From the NCBI GenBank assembly GCA_040218145.1, contig JAVJQK010000068.1, forward strand, positions 1-42,200: a DNA stretch of 42,200 bases. Direction: 5' to 3'. Made by a program: the position numbers and the translations under genes. The stretch comes from Sandaracinaceae bacterium. Lineage in GTDB: Bacteria; Myxococcota_A; Polyangia; Polyangiales; Sandaracinaceae. Of this stretch, positions 34,079-41,172 are shown in pieces. Under the pieces are notes generated by a model that saw nothing but the letters and a program-made list of their open reading frames with translations, searched no databases and was not told where the DNA came from. Position 1 is the stretch's first letter, and each line of letters begins with the position of its first letter.

Positions 34079-34191
34079 TTCCGGCCCGCGCACGCCTCAC
34101 AGCGTACTCGACGTGCCGAACCGGGGTCGGGGACACGCGTCGAGCCGAACCGAGCCGTGAGCTTGCTGTCTGGCCGTAGCAGGGGCTGAGC

Positions 34192-34345
34192 TCAGACGGC
34201 CAGGCGGGAGCGCAGCTCACGCTCGAGCTCGACGAGCTCGGGGTCGCGGCCGGCGGCCTCGTCGGGGGCGCCGGCCGTGCGAGAGGTCGCGCCGTCATCC
34301 GCGAGACGCATGACGGCGCGCTGCGCCGCTGCTCGCCAAGGTCGA
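34192..34345 (-). pseudogene. Fragment of an unknown protein's C-terminus
   Basis: Read on the - strand, AAQRAVMRLADDGATSRTAG leads to a charged helix and the ending PELVELERELRSRLAV followed by TGA at 34192-34194. It has the codon bias and amphipathic character of a genuine C-terminus but no start or upstream domain. Just right of it, the + strand reads LAKVEEPRREWDPIRRAQ, also gene-like and broken. Both lie in the duplicated, decayed zone before 34390. Weakly supported. Confidence 0.35.
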
Positions 34346-34389
34346 GGAGCCGCGTCGGGAGTGGGACCCGATCCGGCGCGCGCAGATGG

Positions 34390-34682
34390 ATGCAGGCAGC
34401 GGTGGACGGCGCGGCGTTCGAGGCGGAGGAGTCACTGAGGGAGTGCGAGTCCGACGCCGACTGCGTGGCCGCGGAGTGGCTCGTGGAGTGTCCGCGGGGG
34501 CAGTTCAGGCGCTGCGACTTCGCCTACGCGGACGCGCGTCGCGAGGAGGCCGAGGCGCGCTTCGACGAGGCCGCGGCGGACATGTGTGCCGCCCTCGAGG
34601 GGCCCTGCGACTCGGCGACCTGGACTGCCCGACGCGCCGCGCCGGGTGTGTGGACGGGTGGTGCCGCCCCGTCGTCGAGTGA
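34390..34682 (+). pseudogene. Frameshifted, signal-less copy of the 141-aa Cys-rich lipoprotein
   Basis: VDGAAFEAEESLRECESDADC, AAEWLVECPRGQFRRCDFAY and ADARREEAEARFDEAAADMC closely match the gene at 28916. The frame then breaks after GPCDS: DLDCPTRRAGCVDGWCRPVV continues only in another frame. A single-nt loss near 34613-34619 explains this. The signal peptide and lipobox are missing. The copy lies directly before the aldolase gene, as the fragment at 29787 once did. Confidence 0.85.
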
Positions 34683-34720
34683 AGGCCGCCCGCCCGCGCT
34701 CGGATGACTCGGATGGATGA

Positions 34721-34726
34721 TAGGTT
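34721..34726 (+). promoter_or_regulatory. Putative -10 element TAGGTT before the aldolase-family gene
   Basis: TAGGTT is 7 nt before the GTG at 34734. The identical 41-nt block shared with 29787 starts at the final T of this hexamer, so only the last base of the element is shared with the duplicate. Confidence 0.38.
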
Positions 34727-34733
34727 GCGCGCC

Positions 34734-35825
34734 GTGAACGCCGACGAACGACGAGCGCTGCGCGATCGCTGTCGCTGGGTGCACGGGCCCGGGCCCCGCA
34801 CGCCGGGGCAGGAGCTGGCGCGGGTGGCGGCCTGGTGCGACGCGAACCAGGTGTCCTTCGACGCGTACGGAGAGGGCGCGCTCGTGCAGGACTTCGAGGC
34901 GCAGGTGGCGGAGCGGCTCGGGGCCGAGGCCGCGCGCTTCATGCCGAGCGGCACGATGGCGCAGCAGATCGCGCTGCGGGTCTGGTGCGAGCACGCCGGG
35001 AAGCGGCACTTCGGGATGCACCCGACGTCGCACGTGGAGCTGCACGAGCAGCGGGGGTACGCGCGCCTGCACGGGCTCGAGGCCACGCTCGTCGGGCCGG
35101 CCGGCTCGCCGCTGCTCGCGGAGCACTTCGAGGGGGTGGCCGAGCCGCTCGCGGCGCTGCTGGTCGAGCTGCCGATCCGTGAGGCGGGAGGGCAGCTGCC
35201 GAGCTGGGAGCAGCTCGAAGCGCTGAAGACGTCGGTGGGTGAATCGCACACCAAGCTGCACCTCGACGGAGCGCGGCTCTGGGAGTGCGCGCCGTTCTAC
35301 GGGCGCTCGTACGAGGCGATCTGCGCGGGCTTCGACTCGGTCTACGTGTCGTTCTACAAGGGCATCGGCGCGCTCGCGGGCGCGATGCTGCTCGGCCCGC
35401 GCGACTTCATCGAAGAGGCGAAGCGCTGGCAGCGCCGCTGCGGGGGCAACCTCGTGACGCTCACGCCCAGCGTGGCGTCGGCCGCGATGCAGCTCGAGGA
35501 GCGGATCGCGGGCATGTCCCGGCTGCACGCGCGCGCGCTCTCGATGGCGGAGGCGCTCTCGGGGGTCGAGGGCGTCTCTGTGCTGCCCGACCCGCCGCAC
35601 ACGAACATGATGCACGTGTTCCTCCGCTGCGACGCGGAGGCGGCCCAGGACGCGCGCGACCGCTTCGCCGAGGCGCGCGGGGTGTGGCTGTTCGGCGGCG
35701 CCCGGCCGGCCGACGCGCCGGGCACGTGCCGGATCGAGCTCTACGTCGGCGAGGCCGCGCTCGAGGTGAAGGACGAGGAGATCGTCGAGGGCTTCCGCGC
35801 GGTGCTGTCTGCGCCTCAGGCGTAG
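34734..35825 (+). CDS. Threonine aldolase / beta-eliminating lyase family PLP enzyme
   Basis: A 363-aa fold type I PLP enzyme of the beta-eliminating-lyase/threonine-aldolase family (PF01212). It shows MPSGTMAQQIALRVWCEH (the cofactor-pocket SGTMA motif), KLHLDGARLWECAPF (the PLP-pyridine Asp), and SVYVSFYKGIGALAGAMLLG with the Schiff-base Lys. VEHHIR-type substrate loops follow. The family cleaves L-threonine/allo-threonine to glycine plus acetaldehyde, but homologues vary and the N-terminal segment is longer than in compact aldolases. Start GTG follows a TAGGTT hexamer by 7 nt; an ATG at 34704 would add ten residues. It converges with the Kelch-like gene, overlapping it by 10 bp. Confidence 0.88.
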   Translation: MNADERRALRDRCRWVHGPGPRTPGQELARVAAWCDANQVSFDAYGEGALVQDFEAQVAERLGAEAARFMPSGTMAQQIALRVWCEHAGKRHFGMHPTSHVELHEQRGYARLHGLEATLVGPAGSPLLAEHFEGVAEPLAALLVELPIREAGGQLPSWEQLEALKTSVGESHTKLHLDGARLWECAPFYGRSYEAICAGFDSVYVSFYKGIGALAGAMLLGPRDFIEEAKRWQRRCGGNLVTLTPSVASAAMQLEERIAGMSRLHARALSMAEALSGVEGVSVLPDPPHTNMMHVFLRCDAEAAQDARDRFAEARGVWLFGGARPADAPGTCRIELYVGEAALEVKDEEIVEGFRAVLSAPQA

Positions 35826-37311
35826 CGGAAGACCCACACGCCGCGGTTGCGCGCGTTGGCCACGACGAAGAGGTTGTGGATCGGGTCGTAGTAGCCGAAG
35901 GGGTTGCCGTACGGCGGCGGCGGGAACGCGTCTCCCTCGACGACGATCGCCTCCCACTCGCCGGTCTCGAGCGAGAGGCGTGGACGCGGTCGGGCGCGCG
36001 CTCGTCATGGAGCAAGAATACGTCGTTGCGGCTGTCGTAGACGAAGACGGTGCGCGCGTCGTGGGCGTCGATGCGCTCGTCGCTCGTCAGGTGGGTCCAC
36101 TCGTTCGCGTCGAGGTCGTAGGCGTAGGCCTCGGTCTCGAGCACGGCGACCAGCGTGCGCGAGACGGGGCTGTAGGCCATCTGCGCCTCGGAGCTCGGCG
36201 CGACGCCGTGCTCGACCACGAGCTGGCGGATGGAGGCGCCGTCGTTGGGGCGGAGATCCGTCCAGACGTCGGTCGCGACGTCGTGGCTCCACATCTCGAA
36301 CACGGGCGGGGTCACGTTCTGCGCCGCCGCGTAGTGCACGACGGCGCAGAGGTCCGGGACGTAGGTGGCCGAGGCGCCCATGCCCCGCAGCGAGGCGCGC
36401 GGGGTCTCGCCGTCGTGGCGGTACCACTCCCAGCGCGCGGTGGCCGGGTCGAAGGTCCACATGGGCGTGGTCCGGGTGTCGAGCGCCGCCTGCACCTCCG
36501 CCTCGTCGAGCTCGAGGATGTAGGCGATGGCCGCGGCCGAGAACGCGCTGTGCGCGCCGCTGCGCCAGACCATGCGCCCCAGGCGCGGCTCGTAGGTCAG
36601 CCCGTCCCACTGGTGCGAGGGCATGATGGGCCCGCCCATGTGCGTGGTGTACTGGCCGTCGCGGAATTCGGTGTGCTCGCGCGCCCAGCCGACGAACGCG
36701 TCGATCCGCTCCATGGTCTCGGCGTCCGGGGTGTCGCCGCCGTCGCGCCAGCGCCGGACCGCGAAGTGGCCGGCCTTGTAGGGGCCGACGTTGCCGCCGA
36801 CGGGGTAGAAGAGCATCTGCCAGGTGTTGGAGGCGAGGTGGTACTCCCAGACGTCGTTCGCGCGGTAGGTGCCGTGGCTGCCGCCTGCGTAGAGCGCGGT
36901 GTGGCGCTCGGGGGCGAAGACCATCGCGTTCGAGAAGTCGCGGCCGGGCGGCCCCTTCTGGCTGTCGTACCCGGTGAAGCCCATGTTGTTCACCGTGGTC
37001 TCGGGCATGCGCATGGCGGTCCGCGCCGGGATGGCCGCGAGGCGCGCGACGAGCTCCGGGTCGTCCGGGTAGACGCCCTCCGCCGCGGGCGCCGGGGCGC
37101 AGGACCCGGGCTCGAAGCCGCCGTCGACGGCCGGGGCTTCGGCGTCGGCCACCGACGCGTCCGGCGCCGGGGCGCGGGCGTCGGTCGCGGGCGAGCTCGC
37201 GTCCTCGGAGACGGCCGTCGCGTCGCAGGCGGCGAGCCCCGTCGCGGCGAGCCAGGTCGCGGCGAGGGCGGCCACGAGGCGAGCGGCGGGCGCGGAGGTC
37301 AGACGGGTCAT
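35816..37311 (-). CDS. Kelch-like propeller lipoprotein with an apparent 1-nt frameshift near 35978
   Basis: Signal peptide MTRLTSAPAARLVAALAATW...LAAC, an Asp/Ala/Pro linker, then propeller-like sequence: NAMVFAPERHTALYAGGSHG, NDVWEYHLASNTWQML, GYTTHMGG-type loops, MWTFDPATARWEWYRHDG, VFEMWSHDVATDVWTDLRP and EAYAYDLDANEWTHLTSDERI. The frame breaks after HDERAPDRVH near 35978. The natural ending LSLETGEWEAIVVEGDAFPP through NRGVWVFRYA, with TGA at 35816, lies in a neighbouring frame. One missing base near 35978 would restore a 498-aa protein. This may be a sequencing or assembly error or a real pseudogene mutation. Its last 10 bp overlap the convergent aldolase gene. Confidence 0.8.
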
Positions 37312-37370
37312 GAGACGAGCCTGGCCTCGCTCGCCCCCCGACGCGATTACCCAGGCTGCGCGAGTCGAGT

Positions 37371-38960
37371 TCAGCGCCAGTGATGCGGGGCGAAGTCGCC
37401 GGCGAGGTAGTGCCAGTAGATCTCGCGCCAGGTGTAGAGACGCTCCGCGGTCGGGGTCCCGCCCTGGTAGCCGCGCCGGTCGTAGCTGCCGCCCGTGTGC
37501 GCGCGGTTGTCGAAGGTCAGGCCGTCGATGGTGAAGAACATCGGCTGCTCGGACGCGTCCGCGATGCCGTGCTCGGCCGCGAAGTCGTCGGCGACGTGAT
37601 CGTCGTTCGCGTCCACGGGGCGCTCGGCGGACGCGAGCGGCGGGAGCGTTCCGTCGAACACGCCGGTGACGCCGACGCGGTCGAGGTACTCCTGCACGAA
37701 GCGCGCGTCGACCGGGTCGCGGGCCCACGGGAAGGCGCCGAGGTGGGGGAGCATCTCGTCGAGGCTCGCGGCGGGCGCGATGAGGTCGCCCCGCAGATCC
37801 GTCTCCTCGTAGGGCGCGTCGCGGAGGAACTCGTCGAGGTTGGCCTGCTCGACCTGTCCCTCGGGAAAGAGGTTGTCGGAGAGGTAGACGTGACCCTCCG
37901 ACGGCGTGCCCCCGCCGAGGCTCTCGCCGCGGAGGAAGCCGCTCGCGTACGGCGCCTCCTGCTCGGTGCTCAGCGTCCAGACGTTGCCGCTCGCGCGCAC
38001 GATGCCGCCGAGGGCCACGCTCATCGCGCCGCGCGCGTTGTGCACGATGTTGTTGAGGCTCTCGAACTGCTGCGAGCCGTCCGGGATGTCGTCGGGGTAG
38101 TTCGCGAGCGGGTTGCGCTCGTTGTTCGAGACCCAGAGGTTCCGATAGAAGGTCGCGCTGTGGGCGCCCTTGTAGAGAAGTGAGCCGCGCGTGGACTCGC
38201 CCAGGATCGACGCCTGCACCGTGAAGTCGTGCGCCACCTCGTCCGGGTGGCCGCTCGCGCTGTGGGCGTCGCCCGAGAACGAGATGTTCATCTCGCTCTC
38301 GTCCGGAGGGGAGCTGGGCCAGGCGAAGGAGCAGTGGTCGACGATGACGTTCGTCAGCTCGCGCTCGCGGCGCCGCGCGATGATCCGCAGGTTCGAGACG
38401 ACCGCGCTGCCGCGGAAGCGCATGTGCCGCCAGACGCCCTCCCCGGCCCGGCTCTCGATGCCGCCCGTGTCGCTGAAGACGGCGACGCCCTGCCCCGGCG
38501 CGGTCTGCCCGAGCACCGTGTAGTGGTCGTCGCGGATGTAGATGGTCTCGCCGAAGTCGATGTTGCCCGCGACCTCGAACACGATGACGCGCGGGCCGCT
38601 GGCCGTGAGCGCCGCGCGGAGCGAGCCGGGGCCGTCGGCGTTCGTGTTGGTGACGGCGATGACGTCGCCGCCGCGGCCGCCGACCGTGTAGCGCGCGTAC
38701 CCGTGCGCGGTCGGGAACGCCTTGCGCTCGCCGAGCACGATGGCGTCCTCCATCCCGCCGTCGGCCGCCGCGTCCGGGGCCACCTGCGCGTCGTCCGGGG
38801 CGGCGTCGGCGCGCGCGGCGTCGGGCGCGGAGCCGTCGAGTCCGCCGCCGTCGCTCGGCTCGGGGCCGCCGTCGCAGTGGACGCACAGCAGCAGCGCCGA
38901 CGAGAGCGCCGCGGTTCGAGCCAGATGGGAGAGGTGGCGTGAGGTGTGGGTCGAGGGCAC
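37371..38960 (-). CDS. Pectate-lyase-like (right-handed beta-helix) lipoprotein, 529 aa
   Basis: GTG start (MPSTHTSRHLSH), a signal sequence ending LLLCVHC and a long Asp/Ala/Gly/Pro linker (GGGLDGSAPDAARADAAPDD). The domain opens KAFPTAHGYARYTVGGRGGD, VIAVTNTNADGPGSLRAAL and FEVAGNI, typical of pectate lyase / PL1-like enzymes. VIVDHCSFAWPSSPPDE and NLWVSNNERNPL resemble the stacked helix turns, with VIVDHCSFAW at the position of the family's calcium/active-site region. The C-terminus (TPTAERLYTWREIYWHYLAG) may be appended. Likely secreted to the surface to degrade polyuronate or bind polysaccharide. Next to the Kelch-like lipoprotein and separated by 59 bp. Confidence 0.9.
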   Translation of the reverse strand: MPSTHTSRHLSHLARTAALSSALLLCVHCDGGPEPSDGGGLDGSAPDAARADAAPDDAQVAPDAAADGGMEDAIVLGERKAFPTAHGYARYTVGGRGGDVIAVTNTNADGPGSLRAALTASGPRVIVFEVAGNIDFGETIYIRDDHYTVLGQTAPGQGVAVFSDTGGIESRAGEGVWRHMRFRGSAVVSNLRIIARRRERELTNVIVDHCSFAWPSSPPDESEMNISFSGDAHSASGHPDEVAHDFTVQASILGESTRGSLLYKGAHSATFYRNLWVSNNERNPLANYPDDIPDGSQQFESLNNIVHNARGAMSVALGGIVRASGNVWTLSTEQEAPYASGFLRGESLGGGTPSEGHVYLSDNLFPEGQVEQANLDEFLRDAPYEETDLRGDLIAPAASLDEMLPHLGAFPWARDPVDARFVQEYLDRVGVTGVFDGTLPPLASAERPVDANDDHVADDFAAEHGIADASEQPMFFTIDGLTFDNRAHTGGSYDRRGYQGGTPTAERLYTWREIYWHYLAGDFAPHHWR

Positions 38961-39028
38961 GCCACAGCATGCCGGACGCGTCGGCGCGGCTCCGCTTCGC
39001 GAATCGTACGGTGTGCAGCCCCGCGTCC

Positions 39029-39075
39029 GGGGGCGTCCCGCCCCCTGCCCGGGCCGGTGGGGGAGTTTTGCCCCC
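39029..39075. repeat. Two G/C-block hairpins between divergent genes
   Basis: GGGGGCG/CGCCCCC with a TCC loop (39029-39045) is followed by GGGGG-AGTTTTG-CCCCC (39059-39075). They sit in the 221-bp gap between the lyase and Pal-type genes. They may be part of a dispersed repeat of the genome, a terminator-like insulator, or regulatory RNA structure. Confidence 0.5.
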
Positions 39076-39115
39076 GTTCTGGGCTCGCCGAAGCCCCGTC
39101 CCGGGCGTCGAGGGC

Positions 39116-39131
39116 TGGCACGCAGCGTGCT
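39116..39131 (+). promoter_or_regulatory. Sigma-54-like promoter upstream of the Pal-type lipoprotein
   Basis: TGGCACGCAGCGTGCT has GG and GC separated by 10 nt, as required for -24/-12 elements, and TGGCACG matches the consensus -24 half. It lies about 50 bp before the ATG at 39182. Sigma-54 promoters are abundant in myxobacteria. No enhancer-binding-protein site was identified. Confidence 0.42.
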
Positions 39132-39181
39132 CTAGAGGACTCCGAGAAAGACGCCGGGCCGGAGCCTGGCTGGAGAAGAAG

Positions 39182-39682
39182 ATGACCCGCACTCGTTTCG
39201 CTTCGACGCTCGCCCTCGGCACCTTCCTCCTCGTCGGCTGCGGCTCCAGCGCCCAGAACCTCGAGGCGCAGAACGGCGGCGACGGGCTCACCGGCAGCGA
39301 CCAGCGCGGTCGGCGCGCGAGCGCCGGCAACGACGGCGACCTCGCCTCCCGCGGCGGAGACTGCCGCACCGAGGCCGTCTACTTCGCCTACGACTCGAGC
39401 GAGCTCGACGCGCGCGCCCGCTCCGCCATCGAGAGCAACGCGAACTGCGTGCAGCGCCGCACCGGGCAGGCCGCCGTCACCGGCATGACCGACCCGCGCG
39501 GCACCGAAGAGTACAACCTGGCGCTCGGCGACCGCCGCGCCCGCACCGTGACCCAGTACATGGGCAACCTCGGCGTCGAGGGCAGCCGCATGCAGGTCCA
39601 CTCGGTGGGCGAGGAGTACGCCTCCGGCGAGGAGGAGTCCGGCTGGAGCCGTGACCGCCGCGCCGACATCGAGCTCCGCTGA
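39182..39682 (+). CDS. OmpA/Pal-type peptidoglycan-associated lipoprotein, 166 aa
   Basis: Signal peptide MTRTRFASTLALGTFLLVGC with lipobox LVGC. Residues about 60-166 form an OmpA-like domain: EAVYFAYDSSELDARARSAI (the FxFDS motif), NCVQRR, VTGMTDPRGTEEYNLALGDRRARTV (the TD.RG..YN..LG..RA motif that binds peptidoglycan diaminopimelate), and SVGEEY ending RRADIELR. It probably tethers outer membrane to cell wall. GGAGAAGAAG precedes the ATG. The Cys pair (DCRTEA and NCVQ) is uncommon in Pal proteins. A strong hairpin follows the gene. Confidence 0.9.
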   Translation: MTRTRFASTLALGTFLLVGCGSSAQNLEAQNGGDGLTGSDQRGRRASAGNDGDLASRGGDCRTEAVYFAYDSSELDARARSAIESNANCVQRRTGQAAVTGMTDPRGTEEYNLALGDRRARTVTQYMGNLGVEGSRMQVHSVGEEYASGEEESGWSRDRRADIELR

Positions 39683-39734
39683 CCTCCCACTCCCTGGTTC
39701 TTCGTTCTCTCCCAACTCCAACAACCATCACCCA

Positions 39735-39776
39735 CCCCGGGTGCTCGCTTCGCCCGCGAGCACCCGGGGCTCTCTT
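39735..39776 (+). terminator. Strong hairpin terminator after the Pal-type gene
   Basis: Perfect 14-bp stem: CCCCGGGTGCTCGC (39735-39748) pairs with GCGAGCACCCGGGG (39756-39769) around a 7-nt loop, then a moderately T-rich CTCTCTT. It ends 24 bp before the next start codon and separates the Pal-type gene from the hydrolase gene. Confidence 0.8.
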
Positions 39777-39781
39777 GCGTC

Positions 39782-39787
39782 TACCCT
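39782..39787 (+). promoter_or_regulatory. Putative -10 element TACCCT before the hydrolase gene
   Basis: TACCCT lies 6 nt before the ATG at 39794. The expected -35 position falls inside the terminator hairpin and has no match to consensus, so support is limited. Confidence 0.35.
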
Positions 39788-39793
39788 CGCCCC

Positions 39794-41161
39794 ATGTGGT
39801 CGCCCTTCGTTGCCAGCGCGTCGGTCGCCGCGACGCTCCTCCTCGCCGCCGGCTGCGGCGCGCCCGCGACCGAGGTGCGCTGGCCCGCTTCGCCCGAGGG
39901 CGTGAGCATGGCCGGTGAGCTGAGCGCGACCGCCCGCACCCAGGGCGGCGCGACGCCGCTCGCCCCGACCGGCTTGCCCCTCGACGGGGAAGACCTCCCC
40001 CCGGACGCGCCCGGCATCCACGCGCGCTCGTTCGTGTTCGACGGGATGTGGGTGGCGGAGGTGGTGCTGGGCGACGCGCCGCCCGACGCCGAGCTGCCGC
40101 TGGTCGTGATGTTCCACGGCCGCGGCGACCGCCCGCGCATCCCCGGCGGCCCCTTCGGCCGCGTGCCCACCCCCATCCGCGTGCTGATCCCTCGCGGACC
40201 GCTCGCGCTGGGCAGCGGCTACGCGTGGGCCCGCTTCAGCGTGACCCAGAACCGACACGACGAGCTGGCGGCGGACCTCGTCGCCATCGCGCGCCGAATG
40301 GCCCGCCTCATTCGCCACGTGGAGCGCACGAGGCCCACCGCGGGCACCCCGATCGTGACCGGCTTCTCGCAGGGCGCGATGGTCAGCTGGACGCTCTCCG
40401 TGCGACACCCCGACGTGGCGGGCCTGGTGATCCCGATGGCCGGCTGGGTGCCGCCCGCCGCGCGCCCGAGCCCGCTCCCCGCGCAGCCCCCCGTGCGTGC
40501 GATGCACGGGACGGCGGACCCCATCGTCCGGATCGATCCCACGCGCGAGTGGGTCCAGCAGCAGCGCGACGCGGGCGTCGACCTGACCTGGCTCGAGCTC
40601 GAGGGGGTGGCGCACGTCGTGACCCCCGAGATGAACGCGCAGTTCGAGGCGTGGCTCGAGGAGGCCTGCCATCAGCGCGCGCCCGGGCTCACCGGCGGGC
40701 TGGGGGAGCCGGGCGCGGACCCGGAGCCGCTCGAGCCCTACGAGCCGCCCATCGAGGTGCTCGAAGAGGAGGCCGTGCCCGCTCCGCTGCCCGAAGAGGC
40801 GGAGGAGGTCGCCGAGGAGCCGGTGGTTTCAGAAGAGGCCGACCCGCTCGAGGCGGCCGAAGACGGCGGCGCGCAGAGCGAAGCCGACGCGCGCGAGGAC
40901 GCCTCGAGCGACGACGGAACGGATGGCGAGACGAGCGGAGACGACACTGGCGAGGGCGACGACCACGCAGGCGACGACCGTGCGGGCCACGAACACGCAA
41001 GCGACGACCGTGCGGGCCACGAACACGCAGGCCACGAACACGCAGGCGACGACCACGCAGGCGACGACCACGCGGGCGACGACCATGCGGGCGACGACCG
41101 CGCCGACGACGGCGACCAAGCAGGCGACGGAGCCACGACCGACGGGGCGGCGACGGACTGA
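39794..41161 (+). CDS. Alpha/beta-hydrolase (phospholipase/carboxylesterase-type) lipoprotein with His/Asp repeat tail, 455 aa
   Basis: Signal peptide MWSPFVASASVAATLLLAAGC. The hydrolase domain (about 80-300) has the oxyanion-loop-type VVMFHGRGD, nucleophile elbow TGFSQGAMVSW, catalytic Asp in HGTADPIV, and catalytic His in GVAHVVTPEM. It resembles phospholipase/carboxylesterase-type enzymes. The last ~150 residues are acidic (EEEAVPAPLPEEAEEVAEE) and end in ten pentapeptides of the GDDHA/GHEHA/GDDRA type. The enzyme may be exported to the surface, with the tail binding metal ions or cell-surface polymer. The start is set by the signal peptide. Confidence 0.87.
   Translation: MWSPFVASASVAATLLLAAGCGAPATEVRWPASPEGVSMAGELSATARTQGGATPLAPTGLPLDGEDLPPDAPGIHARSFVFDGMWVAEVVLGDAPPDAELPLVVMFHGRGDRPRIPGGPFGRVPTPIRVLIPRGPLALGSGYAWARFSVTQNRHDELAADLVAIARRMARLIRHVERTRPTAGTPIVTGFSQGAMVSWTLSVRHPDVAGLVIPMAGWVPPAARPSPLPAQPPVRAMHGTADPIVRIDPTREWVQQQRDAGVDLTWLELEGVAHVVTPEMNAQFEAWLEEACHQRAPGLTGGLGEPGADPEPLEPYEPPIEVLEEEAVPAPLPEEAEEVAEEPVVSEEADPLEAAEDGGAQSEADAREDASSDDGTDGETSGDDTGEGDDHAGDDRAGHEHASDDRAGHEHAGHEHAGDDHAGDDHAGDDHAGDDRADDGDQAGDGATTDGAATD
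40955..41104 (+). repeat. Ten 15-bp tandem repeats encoding GDDHA/GHEHA/GDDRA pentapeptides
   Basis: Ten uninterrupted 15-nt units in frame. In order they encode GDDHA, GDDRA, GHEHA, SDDRA, GHEHA, GHEHA, GDDHA three times, then GDDRA. DNA of like units is nearly identical, so copy number may vary by slippage. The dense Asp/His/Glu content suggests a low-affinity metal-binding tail. Confidence 0.9.
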
Positions 41162-41172
41162 CCGCTCCGGGC

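Noticed and set aside
34386-34682. Separate intact gene in frame at 34386
   Set aside because: Only the last 20 residues match the parent protein; the first part matches in another frame, so it is a frameshifted copy.
35461-39369. 1302-aa single gene on the - strand
   Set aside because: The open frame links pieces of the Kelch-like and other genes only by chance. A stop-free stretch in GC-rich DNA, domain order and signal peptides show separate genes starting at 37311 and 38960.
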